A stretch of 64,000 nt of DNA from Pedobacter sp. BAL39 (GCF_000170795.1 NZ_ABCM01000009.1:149399-213398), one strand, 5' to 3'; numbered from the stretch's first letter, positions 1-8,756 are shown. The notes: generated by a model not told the origin, from the letters alone. Program-made: numbers and translations.

Positions 1-2166
1 TCTTCTGCCCGAGACCTCGACAATGTATTTCTCGTCATGAACATATTTAAGTCGCGCAAAACCGGCATTGTACCTAAGCATATCCAAGGTTTGGGAAGGA
101 TAGGTCGTCGTGGCCCCGATGATTGTCCTCAGAAAATAATCGCTTGAGTAGCCGTAGCCCTCCACGCGGTAGGCATCGCTGGTCACCTTTTTATAAGTAG
201 CGCCCAGTAAGGCGGTCAGCACACCTTTGCCCAATGGCAAGGTATAATTCAGCTGCGGCTCCACGTTAATCGTCTGGGCCACATTATCGCCAAAGGCCGC
301 ACTTGGCTCCGCGTAAGTAGGCTCCTGGGAACTGGCCGGGTTTTCAGAACGTTCCTCCGTGCTGCTCCGGTTATAGCCTATATTGGCACCGATCGTCAGG
401 CCGGTCAACACCTTGTAAGAAAGATTGAGCGCCGTGTTGAAGTTGTAATTCTGAAGGTACACCCGCCGCAAAAGCCCTGCGTAAAAGTTTTGGCCGTCTA
501 AGGAATATCCCTTGTAGTTCCAGATCAGGTTTCCCGACGCATCTTTCAGATCGGGCAGATTTGGTGCAAGCACGACACTCTGGTTACCACCATAAGCGGC
601 TGAGTTGTTCTGGTCGTAGCCATAGTCTGTAACCAGATCGAGAGTAAATCGGTTATTGGCCGAAGCACTGTGCAAAGCACTGTGTAAAGTAAATCGCTGG
701 TTGGAGAAATCGCCTGGATAATTGTAGTTGGAACGGGTATAGCCTGCCGCAACCAGGTAAGTGCTCGCCGCAGTTCCGCCAGACACTGTGGCATGGAAGT
801 CGGTATTATTTGTTGTCCTACCCCTGATGAGCTTTTGCCAGTTCGTGTATTTATTCTGGTCGAAAAGTGTCAGATCGGGCGCATAATTGCTATAGTCTTC
901 CGGATTACCCGAAGGTGTAAGTTCATCTGCAGCAAAGGCTTCTCTCCGCAGCTGAAGATATTGTTGCGTATTCAGCATTTCAACCGGACGGGCCACGAAG
1001 TTGAACTGCGTATTGAGGTTCACGTCTAAGGTTGTTTGTCCGGACTTACCCCGTTTCGTTGTGATCAGCACGACCCCGTTTGCACCCTGCGAACCGTAAA
1101 TGGAGGTAGCAGCGGCATCTTTAAGGATAGTGATGCTCTCAATGTCGTTGGGATTGATACTGTTAAAGGGACTGATCCCTGTAGCCTGGCTGATGCCGCC
1201 CGTAAAGGACTGTGCAGTTGCCAGACTGTTGAGCTGGTTGATGTTAACGTTTTGCTGAGCGAAGGGCACCCCGTCGATAATAAACAGGGGCTGGTCGTAG
1301 GGCTTCACCTGGAGTGTCGTGCCCAGGGTATTCTGACCGCGCACCTGTACCAGCGCTGTGGAACCCGGCACGCCGTTGCTGCCATTAACTGCAAGTCCCG
1401 CAATCCTGCCCTGCAGGGCGAGCAGCGGATTGGTCACCGGCTGCTTTTCAATCTCACTGGCATTTACTGAAGCTACCGAGCCGACACTAAAGCGCTTTTC
1501 CTCGTTACCGTAGGCAATAACCTGCACCTCGTTCAGCTTCGACTCGATCAGCTCAAGTATAAGATCACCAAGTTCTGCACGTACCACTACGCGCCTTGTC
1601 AGATAACCCACATAAGAAATTTCAATCTCTGCTTTTTCATTCACTCCCCCCAAATAGAAAGTGCCGTTTGTGCTGGTTATGGTGTTTTTAGATCCTCCCA
1701 CTACGGCTATGTTAGCGCCCGCAAGAGGCCTGCCGTTGGCGTCTACAATGCGGCCGCGTACCTCAATTTTTGCAAAAATTGCGCTTACCTTCTCAAGAAT
1801 GGAGGGCTCTTTCTTTTTGATAACAATTGTTTTTTCGATAAGCACATAGGTAAAAGGCTGATTCTTCAGGCAGGCACTTAAAGCGTCCTGAATAGTAGCA
1901 TCATGGATGTTCAGGCTCACTGGCTTCGCGTTTAGCAGCAGGTTTTCCTTCACGACAAAGTCGTACCCGCTTTGCTGCCGGATCGCGTTAAAGACCTGTT
2001 CAAGCGACAGATCTCTTCCTTTAAGGGAGATCCTTTGCCCGTAACTGGCAGCCGAGACCTGCATAAAGGTGAATAGCAATAATACGGTGGTTAGTCGCAT
2101 AATGAGCAGAATTTTAGCCGCATAGCCTTTAGGCACCGCAGGGTTATTGGTGTAAAATTTATACAT
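1..2166 (-). CDS. SusC/RagA TonB-linked outer-membrane transducer, 5' part (C-terminus beyond window)
   Basis: Open on the minus strand from an ATG at 2164-2166 to base 1 with no stop: 722 codons of a family usually about 1050-1150 residues long. It imports a substrate across the outer membrane and, through its STN domain, signals to the adjacent FecR. Seen: a short leader before a hydrophobic signal peptide ending near VSAASYGQ, an STN domain (about residues 47-115), a carboxypeptidase-regulatory-like beta-sandwich (LAGANIAV region) and a TonB plug with the family motifs ILKDAAATSIYGSQGANGV and ITTKRGKSG, then the barrel. It lies 115 bp downstream of FecR and is the third gene of sigma-FecR-SusC. 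Substrate unknown; the SusD partner would be left of the window. Confidence 0.93.
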   Translation of the reverse strand, partial: MYKFYTNNPAVPKGYAAKILLIMRLTTVLLLFTFMQVSAASYGQRISLKGRDLSLEQVFNAIRQQSGYDFVVKENLLLNAKPVSLNIHDATIQDALSACLKNQPFTYVLIEKTIVIKKKEPSILEKVSAIFAKIEVRGRIVDANGRPLAGANIAVVGGSKNTITSTNGTFYLGGVNEKAEIEISYVGYLTRRVVVRAELGDLILELIESKLNEVQVIAYGNEEKRFSVGSVASVNASEIEKQPVTNPLLALQGRIAGLAVNGSNGVPGSTALVQVRGQNTLGTTLQVKPYDQPLFIIDGVPFAQQNVNINQLNSLATAQSFTGGISQATGISPFNSINPNDIESITILKDAAATSIYGSQGANGVVLITTKRGKSGQTTLDVNLNTQFNFVARPVEMLNTQQYLQLRREAFAADELTPSGNPEDYSNYAPDLTLFDQNKYTNWQKLIRGRTTNNTDFHATVSGGTAASTYLVAAGYTRSNYNYPGDFSNQRFTLHSALHSASANNRFTLDLVTDYGYDQNNSAAYGGNQSVVLAPNLPDLKDASGNLIWNYKGYSLDGQNFYAGLLRRVYLQNYNFNTALNLSYKVLTGLTIGANIGYNRSSTEERSENPASSQEPTYAEPSAAFGDNVAQTINVEPQLNYTLPLGKGVLTALLGATYKKVTSDAYRVEGYGYSSDYFLRTIIGATTTYPSQTLDMLRYNAGFARLKYVHDEKYIVEVSGRR

Positions 2167-2281
2167 TTGTTTTGTCTGGTTAGTTGATAAGTCAAATTAT
2201 TTCGCCTGATCCGGACCATTGGCCAGTTGTGTAGCAACCACATCTGGCTTTTTTATGGATCATTCCGATATTGTCTGGTAG

Positions 2282-3457
2282 CTATTTCGTCACCGTAACC
2301 CTCCTTCCTTCTACGTCAAAATGAACTTCCCCTGTTTCCTCTATTACTTTCAATATGGCAGATATATTTTTAGACCGGGAGACCACGCCTACCAGTTTCA
2401 GGTTTGAAGGAGCAGAGGGGGCGTAAACGATTTCCACATTATACCATCGCGCGATCTTGCGCATCAAAACATCAAGATCAGTATCATTTAATACGAAGTC
2501 CCCATTCTTCCAGGCAACAGCACCCGCTATGTTTACCGCGTTCACCCGGATTACACCAGCAGGGCTAACGGTAGACTGCTCACCCGGCCGCAGCCTGACC
2601 TTCTCCGACGACCATACATTGACGCTGCCCTCCAGCAAGGTGGTTTTTATAACCGGCTCATCATCGTAAGCGTTGATGTTGAAATGAGTTCCAAGGACTT
2701 CGACCGTCTGATTTCTGGAAGACACCAGAAAAGGTACATGACCTGCAGTTTTCGCAACCTCAAAATAAACCTCACCACGGACCTTCACCTTCCGGACTTT
2801 CGCTCCTGTAAATGAGGCGGGGTATGTTATAGAGGAGCCCGCATTCAGCCAGACTTTAGTCTGGTCGGGCAGGATCAACTGATACTGTTGTCCCTTTGAT
2901 GTACTCAGCGTGTTGAAAGATTGCTCCCGGCCGCTGGCTTCGCTTTCATCAGCCTGATACGCCACCTGACCTTTGGAGGTTTTAACAATGCTCGTTCCCG
3001 ATTCTTCTGCAAGTTTACCGTTCAGAGCATCCGAGAGGCTTATGCTCCGCCCGTTGCCCAAGGTTAAAGTCGCACTATTTGTCCCGGCCGGAATGTCCTT
3101 TAACCCACTTATACTAACGGTTTCCCTTTCTGTCGTAGTCAAATTAAACCATAGCAGCGCAGCCGATCCAACGATCAGTAAGACAGCTGCAGCAATAATT
3201 TTATAGGAGAAAGGATAAGCCTCTTTGGCTTTAAGTTTACTGAGCGTTTTATTCCAAACAGCATCCTCATCCAAAGAATTATATTGAATCAGTAAATCGC
3301 GTAGCCGCTCTTCGGTCCCAAACTGCTCCTGCAGATACCTGCTATTTTGAGGAGAGGCATCGATCCATGCATTTAATTCAGCAACTTGTTCTTCGCTAAG
3401 TTCCCCCTTTAAATAGCCGGAAATAAGCTTTGAAATGTAAAATTGATCTTTTAGCAT
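2282..3457 (-). CDS. FecR-family anti-sigma factor (cassette 1)
   Basis: Inner-membrane anti-sigma/sensor that relays the SusC STN signal to its cognate ECF sigma factor. Seen: a cytoplasmic N-terminal helical region, one transmembrane segment (AAAVLLIVGSAALLWF), a periplasmic FecR domain (TLTLGNGRSISL through FEVAK and VLGTHFNINAY) and a C-terminal DUF4974/STN-like domain ending in VEGRRVTVTK. The frame extends upstream to an ATG at 3511, but I prefer the ATG at 3455-3457 (MLKDQFYISKLI), because family members begin just before this helix and the extra 18 residues are basic and uncharacteristic. It lies 74 bp after the sigma gene. Family assignment is secure; the start is inferred. Confidence 0.93.
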   Translation of the reverse strand: MLKDQFYISKLISGYLKGELSEEQVAELNAWIDASPQNSRYLQEQFGTEERLRDLLIQYNSLDEDAVWNKTLSKLKAKEAYPFSYKIIAAAVLLIVGSAALLWFNLTTTERETVSISGLKDIPAGTNSATLTLGNGRSISLSDALNGKLAEESGTSIVKTSKGQVAYQADESEASGREQSFNTLSTSKGQQYQLILPDQTKVWLNAGSSITYPASFTGAKVRKVKVRGEVYFEVAKTAGHVPFLVSSRNQTVEVLGTHFNINAYDDEPVIKTTLLEGSVNVWSSEKVRLRPGEQSTVSPAGVIRVNAVNIAGAVAWKNGDFVLNDTDLDVLMRKIARWYNVEIVYAPSAPSNLKLVGVVSRSKNISAILKVIEETGEVHFDVEGRRVTVTK

Positions 3458-3531
3458 CGGTCGGGTTTGGTTCCTATGTTTATTATAGAAACGAAGCAGC
3501 GTCCGGTTCAACCCATAAAACCTAAGATTTT

Positions 3532-4128
3532 TTAACGTCCTTCGATAAAGAGCAGTAAAGCAACTACTCCCATCGAAGAAATGCCCCTTTTCAGCATCGC
3601 CGTTTTCAGCAAATTTACCGCCCTGGCTTTATAATTACGTACTGTTTGTTCAGAGAGGCCCAGCTGATCTGCAATTTCCTCCGTCTTTTTCAGATCAAAA
3701 TAAATCAGCTTAAACACCTCCCTGTAGTTATCCGGCAGCATCGCTATCTCCTCGTCCAGTATTGCAAGAACCTCCGCCGTGATGATGTGTTTTAAAATCG
3801 TATCCTCCGCACCCTCCTGCTTACTTGAATACGCTTTTTGTGCAAGGGTTTTAACCTTCTCGCGACGTATATAATCCAGGCACGCATTTCGGCAGCTGAT
3901 ATAGAGAAAAGCTTTTATGTTTTCCTCGGTTTGAAAATCCCGTCTTCGTTCCCAAAGTTTAGCAAAACACTCCGCTACTATGTCTTCAGCCTCCAACGGA
4001 TCGTTAATAAGGCGGTTTGCGAAAAAGCCAAGAGACCTTGCGTGAAGCTTAAAACAAAATGACAGGGCCGAATGATCGCCCCTGCGGAGAGATTCCGTCC
4101 ATTTCGTTTGCCCCTGCCATGCCATCAT
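3532..4128 (-). CDS. ECF RNA polymerase sigma-70 factor (cassette 1)
   Basis: A 198-residue ECF sigma factor that directs RNA polymerase to the SusC operon when released by FecR. Seen: region 2 (DPLEAEDIVAECFAKLWERR, then a CRNACLDYIRR stretch), a linker, and region 4 helix-turn-helix (LPDNYREVFKLIYFDLKKTEEIADQLGLSEQTVRNY). The product ends with a hydrophobic tail (SSMGVVALLLFIEGR), a feature shared by the other three sigma factors here. Start ATG at 4126-4128; a second ATG follows directly. First gene of the minus-strand cassette sigma, FecR, SusC. Confidence 0.95.
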   Translation of the reverse strand: MMAWQGQTKWTESLRRGDHSALSFCFKLHARSLGFFANRLINDPLEAEDIVAECFAKLWERRRDFQTEENIKAFLYISCRNACLDYIRREKVKTLAQKAYSSKQEGAEDTILKHIITAEVLAILDEEIAMLPDNYREVFKLIYFDLKKTEEIADQLGLSEQTVRNYKARAVNLLKTAMLKRGISSMGVVALLLFIEGR

Positions 4129-4452
4129 AAATCCTTGTATTTGCGACTCAATATCTTAAAATATTTTGACTCTACCAGATTTTACATGACGTTACCCGAT
4201 AAAACGATCGTTTAATCGAATATCCGGTCCACTAGCTTTAGAACAGATTGTAAATTTAATCTAAGCTGGAGCAAACTTCTACGTAATTGATTTTTAAAAT
4301 GCTAATCAAATTAAAGGTATCTCAACTTTCAACGCTGGAATGATGTGAGGGAATGGGAAAATAAAAAAAATGGCTTCTGGTGTGATATAAGATTTACATC
4401 ACGCCAGAAGCTTATTAATAAACACTATGAGTGTTGTCAATAGCGCTAAAGT
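4129..4452. other. intergenic gap upstream of sigma factor 1
   Basis: A 324-bp AT-rich stretch. It holds the presumed promoter region of the sigma gene (not resolved) and, at its right end, the terminator of the SDR/SnoaL operon (4361-4411). I see no coding potential in it. Confidence 0.6.
4361..4411 (-). terminator. Rho-independent terminator of the SDR-SnoaL operon
   Basis: Inverted repeat 4373-4386 / 4398-4411 (GCTTCTGG arm against CCAGAAGC arm, 14 pairs with one G-T wobble). On the minus strand it is followed by a run of T (A-run at 4363-4370 on plus). It lies 42 bp past the SnoaL stop codon. Confidence 0.85.
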
Positions 4453-4776
4453 CTATCCTGCCACTTTTAAAGAATCAATGAGATCGTTCGCTAATCCCAA
4501 ATGAAACTGAAGGACTATTGGACTTCCCGGAAATGTGCCGGACACCCTTGCAGTAAGTACCCCAGTTGAGCCAGACTCCTCGTATTTGAGTGGTTCCATT
4601 GAAGACTGATAAGCCTCATTTGCATGTTCGATCCACTGGCGAATTTCGTGCTTGCCAGTATGTACTTTGCCTTCGTCATGAACGATGGCCGATTCAGTAA
4701 AGCATTCTGTGTAAGCTTTGCTGTCATAATTGTTCTGCGTCTCTACGAAGCGCGCTACTACTTTAGGTAATTCCAT
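4453..4776 (-). CDS. SnoaL/NTF2-like small protein
   Basis: A 107-residue protein of the nuclear-transport-factor-2/SnoaL fold. Seen: an N-terminal helix with FVETQNNYDSKAYTECFTESA, then the HDEGKVHTGKHEIRQW segment typical of the cone-shaped fold, then a beta-rich half ending FHLGLANDLIDSLKVAG. Members are often small isomerases, or of unknown function, and accompany SDR oxidoreductases. It starts 17 bp after the SDR stop and ends before a strong terminator, so the two are co-transcribed. Substrate not deducible. Confidence 0.85.
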   Translation of the reverse strand: MELPKVVARFVETQNNYDSKAYTECFTESAIVHDEGKVHTGKHEIRQWIEHANEAYQSSMEPLKYEESGSTGVLTARVSGTFPGSPIVLQFHLGLANDLIDSLKVAG

Positions 4777-4793
4777 GATGATATAATTAAGTT

Positions 4794-5588
4794 TTAAATA
4801 GTCGGTACCGTTCCGCCGTCAATGACGAAATTTGTTCCTGTCAAGTAATTGGCTCTTGGAGATACTAAAAAGCCAACTAATTCAGCTACTTCTTCCGGCT
4901 CGGCGGGCCTGCCGTAAGGTATTCCACCCAACGCATTCATGACACTTTGCTGAGCTTCTTCTACTGTACTATTTGCATTTCTCGCAATTTCCCCCAAAAA
5001 GGCTGTCGATGCTGCTGTGTTTATCCATCCTGGCGAAACAGTTAGTACGCGGACACCTTTTGGCGTAACTTCATTTGATAAACTTTTACTGTAATTGATT
5101 AATCCTGCTTTTGAAGCTGCATACGGCAAAGTAGAATCATGTAGCGGCAATTTGCCCTGGATGGAAGCGATGTGAATAATAACACCACTTTTCCGATCGA
5201 TCATTTGCGGTAAAAATCCCCGGTCAAGCCTAACCGGAGCAAGTAAATTAGCTTGTAGGGTTGATATCCAATCTTCATCACTCAATACTGAAAAACCACC
5301 GGCGGGTGTTGATGAAGCACCCAGGTTGTTCACCAGGATATCCAGCCTGCCATATGTCGACAGCACTTCGCTGATAACTTTTTGTGCATCTTCTGCCTTG
5401 CTCAGATCACCCGCAATAAAATTCACCTCCGGATCGGGCTGATCGGGCTTGTTCCTTGCTGTGATGATGACGGTTGCACCTGCCGCCTTCAAACGTTCTG
5501 CTATTGCTTTTCCGGCACCTTTTGTGCCACCTGTTACCAACGCTATTTTACCAGATAATTCGTTACTGTAATTGATTTCCTGTGTCAT
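4794..5588 (-). CDS. SDR-family NAD(P)-dependent oxidoreductase
   Basis: A 264-residue classical short-chain dehydrogenase/reductase. Seen: the cofactor motif TGGTKGAG near the N-terminus, NNLG in the fourth strand region, a catalytic Ser in HIASIQG, the YAASK catalytic Tyr/Lys motif, and a SPGWINT segment after it. It lies divergent to an HxlR regulator (126-bp intergenic region) and upstream of a SnoaL gene. This arrangement fits regulation of an oxidoreductase by HxlR in response to a reactive or electrophilic compound (inference). Substrate unknown. Confidence 0.93.
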   Translation of the reverse strand: MTQEINYSNELSGKIALVTGGTKGAGKAIAERLKAAGATVIITARNKPDQPDPEVNFIAGDLSKAEDAQKVISEVLSTYGRLDILVNNLGASSTPAGGFSVLSDEDWISTLQANLLAPVRLDRGFLPQMIDRKSGVIIHIASIQGKLPLHDSTLPYAASKAGLINYSKSLSNEVTPKGVRVLTVSPGWINTAASTAFLGEIARNANSTVEEAQQSVMNALGGIPYGRPAEPEEVAELVGFLVSPRANYLTGTNFVIDGGTVPTI

Positions 5589-5661
5589 AATTATTTTTGT
5601 TTCCGAACAAATTTCGATAGTACGCCGGTATCAAACAATTACGGAGTTACGAATCAAATAG

Positions 5662-5675
5662 GGATAAATTTATCC
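5662..5675. promoter_or_regulatory. perfect 14-bp palindrome, candidate HxlR operator
   Basis: GGATAAATTTATCC is a perfect palindrome in the divergent region between the SDR gene and the HxlR gene, just upstream of the HxlR promoter. The position suits an autoregulatory operator for a dimeric winged-helix protein. Binding is inferred. Confidence 0.5.
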
Positions 5676-5678
5676 GTA

Positions 5679-5709
5679 TTGCTCAGCTGCCGAGTGTCTT
5701 GTATATTTG
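5679..5709 (+). promoter_or_regulatory. Bacteroidota-type promoter of the HxlR gene
   Basis: TTG at 5679-5681, a 20-bp gap and TATATTTG at 5702-5709 match the Bacteroidota housekeeping promoter (TTG / TAnnTTTG). The likely start ATG is at 5715, only 5 bases further, so the transcript would be leaderless or nearly so. Confidence 0.5.
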
Positions 5710-5714
5710 TACTT

Positions 5715-6137
5715 ATGTATGAAAAGAAGACTACCCCCTCCCTTAACTGTGGTCTTGACCTGGTAGGAGAAGTGCTCTATGGCAAATGGAAGATTCGCAT
5801 CCTATGGTTCATCCATCAAGGCCACCTACGGCCGAGTGAACTTCAACGGAAAATCCCGGACGTAACGAGGCGCGTACTTAATGTGCAACTGAAGGAGCTT
5901 GAAGATCATGAACTGGTCACTAAGAAAATTTTTCCCGTATTGCCCCCGAAAGTTGAATACAGCCTTACCGAATTCGGTAAAACACTTATCCCATTGATCA
6001 GTGCTATTGGCCTCTGGGGTGACGAAAATCAAGATCGGCTGAGGAGAGTGATTTTGAAGCACAACCAGAAATCATCAAACGAGACGGAGAATCGGTATGA
6101 CGAAGCTCTGCCAGTTCCACAGAAGCTTTCACACTAA
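5715..6137 (+). CDS. HxlR-family winged-helix transcriptional regulator
   Basis: A 140-residue protein from the ATG at 5715. The frame extends to an ATG at 5679, but that would place the start upstream of the promoter -7 element, so MYEKKTTPSLN is preferred. Seen: conserved Cys in LNCGLDLVGEVLYGKWKIRILWF, the recognition-helix region HLRPSELQRKIPDVTRRVLNVQLKEL, and the wing region VEYSLTEFGKTL. HxlR proteins are small dimeric regulators of nearby oxidoreductases and detoxification genes. It is divergent from the SDR operon, which is the likely target. The Cys could be a redox sensor (inference). Confidence 0.92.
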   Translation: MYEKKTTPSLNCGLDLVGEVLYGKWKIRILWFIHQGHLRPSELQRKIPDVTRRVLNVQLKELEDHELVTKKIFPVLPPKVEYSLTEFGKTLIPLISAIGLWGDENQDRLRRVILKHNQKSSNETENRYDEALPVPQKLSH

Positions 6138-6193
6138 CCGGTTCCTGCAGCTATTCCTTTAAAATTTTCCCTGTCCCATATTTTACAAATATA

Positions 6194-6212
6194 AAGGGCT
6201 ATATAAGCCCTT
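6194..6212 (+). terminator. weak hairpin downstream of HxlR
   Basis: AAGGGCT and AGCCCTT arms flank a 5-base loop, 56 bp past the HxlR stop. No clear T run follows, so it is only a possible terminator. Confidence 0.35.
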
Positions 6213-6283
6213 CATCCTCAAAGAAGAAGTAACCACTTTGGTTAAGATTGATAATTTTCCCCCTGGTTATAAATTGCAAACCA

Positions 6284-6332
6284 GTTTACATTTGAGCCGA
6301 ACATGTAAACCAATCGGTTATTTAGTTTACAT
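6284..6332. repeat. three copies of GTTTACAT (direct and inverted)
   Basis: GTTTACAT occurs at 6284-6291 and 6325-6332, with its reverse complement ATGTAAAC at 6303-6310. The cluster sits directly upstream of the short reading frame starting at 6363 and resembles an operator array for a dimeric repressor. Function unknown. Confidence 0.5.
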
Positions 6333-6362
6333 CTGCACTTATGATGTTAACTAAATAAAACT

Positions 6363-6540
6363 ATGATTATTGGAAAATTGATAAAACAACCGGAAGGCTT
6401 CACCGCATTTATACCTGGTGAATTTCCAGCAAAAGAACTAATGGACTTTCCATTTTGATGAAGCTAAAAGATCAATCCCAAAGCTCAAATTAAATCATTT
6501 GAAGACCGATCACCTTCAAATTAATTCGCCCCTTTTCTAG
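6363..6540 (+). pseudogene. degraded small reading frame, possibly Fic-family N-terminal remnant
   Basis: ATG at 6363 opens 31 codons (MIIGKLIKQPEGFTAFIPGE...), stopping at 6456-6458. An open stretch in another frame (FDEAKRSIPKL...) runs from 6451 to a TAG at 6538-6540, as expected from a frameshifted gene. The QPEGFTAFIP segment resembles the start of some Fic-domain proteins, but the match is short and from memory only. No Fic motif (HPFxxGNGR) is left. Confidence 0.25.
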
Positions 6541-6551
6541 CCCCTTGAAGC

Positions 6552-6583
6552 AAAAAAGCCAGCAGTTATGTATAACTACTGGC
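6552..6583 (-). terminator. Rho-independent terminator (minus strand)
   Basis: Arms 6558-6569 (GCCAGCAGTTAT) and 6572-6583 (ATAACTACTGGC) pair over 12 bp with one wobble. On the minus strand six T follow. It sits 8 bp past the tRNA-3'-end-like sequence at 6591-6620, as expected just downstream of a tRNA gene. Confidence 0.75.
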
Positions 6584-6590
6584 AAAGTAA

Positions 6591-6620
6591 GTGGTCTCGG
6601 AGATACAAGACTCGAACTTT
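6591..6620 (-). repeat. tRNA 3'-end remnant (candidate att site 1)
   Basis: Read on the minus strand this is GTTCGAGTCTTGTATCTCCGAGACCAC-like: a T-loop (TTCGAGT) with a partial T-stem and an acceptor-like 3' strand. The rest of a tRNA is not present upstream. Such 3' ends are left by tyrosine-recombinase elements that integrate in tRNA genes. It may pair as a boundary with the second remnant at 8869-8898, although the two derive from different tRNA sequences. Confidence 0.45.
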
Positions 6621-6947
6621 TTTATTGATGACCTGCGGAATGCCGCTGGTTTAGAAGATGATTTGTTTAATCCCCTTCCTCCAGGTTTAACGGGGCTTTA
6701 GTAGTCAAAATTTTTAAGGCTAGCATGGAATCTTTGATGGCCTTTTTGTTTACTCATAAAAACCTCATGATCGGATACGAGCGGTTACCTTATAATGTTT
6801 CCTTAGAAGGTCAAGCTTTTAATTAATGCTCTAATAAACTCTAATTAAAAAGATGTGTTAATTACATCTAAAACCCTCTTTTATCAATTTCGTCTAATAA
6901 CCCTCTAATTGATCGCGACTAAATAATGTCATTTATTAGAGCAATCT

Positions 6948-8630
6948 TTAAACACCTTCTTGGTAATAATCATCATTTAATATCCATTTAGGCTTTGCAA
7001 ATGTCCCCTCATTTTGGATCATCTCTTTTTTCCTCATTTCTGACAGTAGGTTATTCACCTTAAACTTCTTTTGTTGCTCATCCATCCACCCAGGAAGTTT
7101 ATTAGACAATAATTCATCTATATCTTTTCGTTCTACCTGTTTATGGTGTTTGATGAACTGAATGATGAGGTCTAAATAATAAGCCTTATCAAAAGCCCTG
7201 TTCTTCGTATATCCCGCTTTTTGTCCTGCTTGACTAGCAACCTTCAATGAAAGATAGTAATTTGGTTTTCTACCTTCTATTAGTTTCTTAGCCCTGAGAT
7301 GCTTCTCTTCCTGATTGGATAGTCTCTTTCCTTTCTGGACTTTATCAAGTGCGATTATTTCCTCAAGTGTTAACTCCTTATGCTGCGCAAGTATATTAGC
7401 AAACTCCGTATCAAGTACTTTCCCAGTAATAGTCACCTTAACTTTACCCCCTGAAAGATCATAATCAGGTAATGGAAACAACCGCTGCCGCTGATAATTA
7501 AAAATCTTTTTTATCCCGCCCCCCGCAGTATCTACCATCTTGAGATTAAACATGGCCGTTGCCAAGAACTTGTTTCTATAGAATTCTTCAGGAGAGTCAT
7601 CCATTACCACTGTCTCAACAGATCCTGGAATAAAAGCACCGTAATTTGTAAATATAAGTTCATCATCCTCCTTTTCGATCACATTGATCCTACCACCTTT
7701 CGTATAGTCTTGATGAGCGATACAGTTATTTAGCGCTTCACGAATACTGTAAGGCTCATACCTCAATGTCTCCTCCGGAAATAAAGTAGATTGGGTAATG
7801 TATCTGTACTTAAGATTCCGGATCTTATTATAGACCTTGTCCACGGCCAACAAAAAAGGACAAGTGAACACTTCATAGTCCTTCTCCATATTGTCAGCAC
7901 CTTTCAGTACCCATCTGATTTTGATTTCAGCAGGACTCAAAAAATGCTCTGATTCTTCACGACCGAGTAAAATGATAGCTGTTTTTGTGATTTTATTTTT
8001 AATAGTGATCTTGGCCTTATTCAAAAACGTGATATCATCCCAACTTGCACCTTCAGCTTCCTTTGCCGGAAATTTACTAAAGTAATTTATCCTAGCAACA
8101 TGGATTGCCTCAGGATCAAGATCGTCTATTGTTGCACCGTGAACAATTTCTGCACTCAAATCGCTGACCTGTGACTGAGCTCTGATGCGTTCAATTTTCT
8201 CTATGTTTAACGGTACTAACTCCTCACCATTTCTGGCATAATAGTGACCTTCAAAAGAAATAGGCATACCTTGAGGAGCAGGTGGTATTTGAAAAAGCAG
8301 TACACGTTTTCCGTCAATTTTAAATTCGTGTATATCTACAAACGTAACTTTAGGGTCTGTCTTATTTGCTATTTCACCTTTAAGACTATTTAGTTTTTGA
8401 TGTTCTAGACGAAATGCTGTCCCAATAATCTTTCTCCTATCAGTAACACCCATGACAAACCAAGCTGAAGCATGACGGCCAAGGTTTGCCTCATTTGATA
8501 GTGCAGAGAAATATTTACCAAGTTTAGAAAAGTCATAACTTGTGTTAGCTTCCTTGAACTCAACTGTTTCATTTTCGCCAGGGAGGTTAATCAAATCGTT
8601 TAACTTTTGTTTCAAATATTCCTTGTCCAT
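6948..8630 (-). CDS. Schlafen/AlbA_2-domain putative DNA-binding ATPase-like protein
   Basis: A 560-residue protein. Seen: an N-terminal AlbA_2 (Schlafen) domain of about 150 residues beginning GENETVEFKEANTSYDFSKLGK and including SNEANLGRHASAWFVMGV; a middle HATPase_c_4-like domain (SIREALNNCIAHQDYTKGGRI then LIFTNYGAFIPGS); and a C-terminal winged-helix-like region. In other genomes this architecture is annotated as a putative transcriptional regulator or helicase-related protein and is often found in mobile or defence islands. It is the only gene between two tRNA 3'-end remnants, with nothing co-transcribed. Role unknown. Confidence 0.85.
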   Translation of the reverse strand: MDKEYLKQKLNDLINLPGENETVEFKEANTSYDFSKLGKYFSALSNEANLGRHASAWFVMGVTDRRKIIGTAFRLEHQKLNSLKGEIANKTDPKVTFVDIHEFKIDGKRVLLFQIPPAPQGMPISFEGHYYARNGEELVPLNIEKIERIRAQSQVSDLSAEIVHGATIDDLDPEAIHVARINYFSKFPAKEAEGASWDDITFLNKAKITIKNKITKTAIILLGREESEHFLSPAEIKIRWVLKGADNMEKDYEVFTCPFLLAVDKVYNKIRNLKYRYITQSTLFPEETLRYEPYSIREALNNCIAHQDYTKGGRINVIEKEDDELIFTNYGAFIPGSVETVVMDDSPEEFYRNKFLATAMFNLKMVDTAGGGIKKIFNYQRQRLFPLPDYDLSGGKVKVTITGKVLDTEFANILAQHKELTLEEIIALDKVQKGKRLSNQEEKHLRAKKLIEGRKPNYYLSLKVASQAGQKAGYTKNRAFDKAYYLDLIIQFIKHHKQVERKDIDELLSNKLPGWMDEQQKKFKVNNLLSEMRKKEMIQNEGTFAKPKWILNDDYYQEGV

Positions 8631-8756
8631 GCCAATTACTACTATTTAAGCAAAGCTATATAATATATTATACATTTTAGGATAATGGGGAAGAGTGACT
8701 TTTGATGTCCAAATTTTAAAATGCACATGTTCAAAAACGTGAACTCATCCACCGCT

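Larger units (their letters stand above)
6138..6947. other. gene-poor region with remnants
   Basis: An 810-bp region without an intact gene. It contains a weak hairpin after HxlR (6194-6212), three GTTTACAT elements (6284-6332), a 31-codon reading frame that then continues in another frame (6363-6540), a terminator and tRNA 3'-end remnant (6552-6620), and a 3' open stretch ending in NPLPPGLTGL before a TAG near 6700. It looks like a graveyard of an integrated element. Confidence 0.5.
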
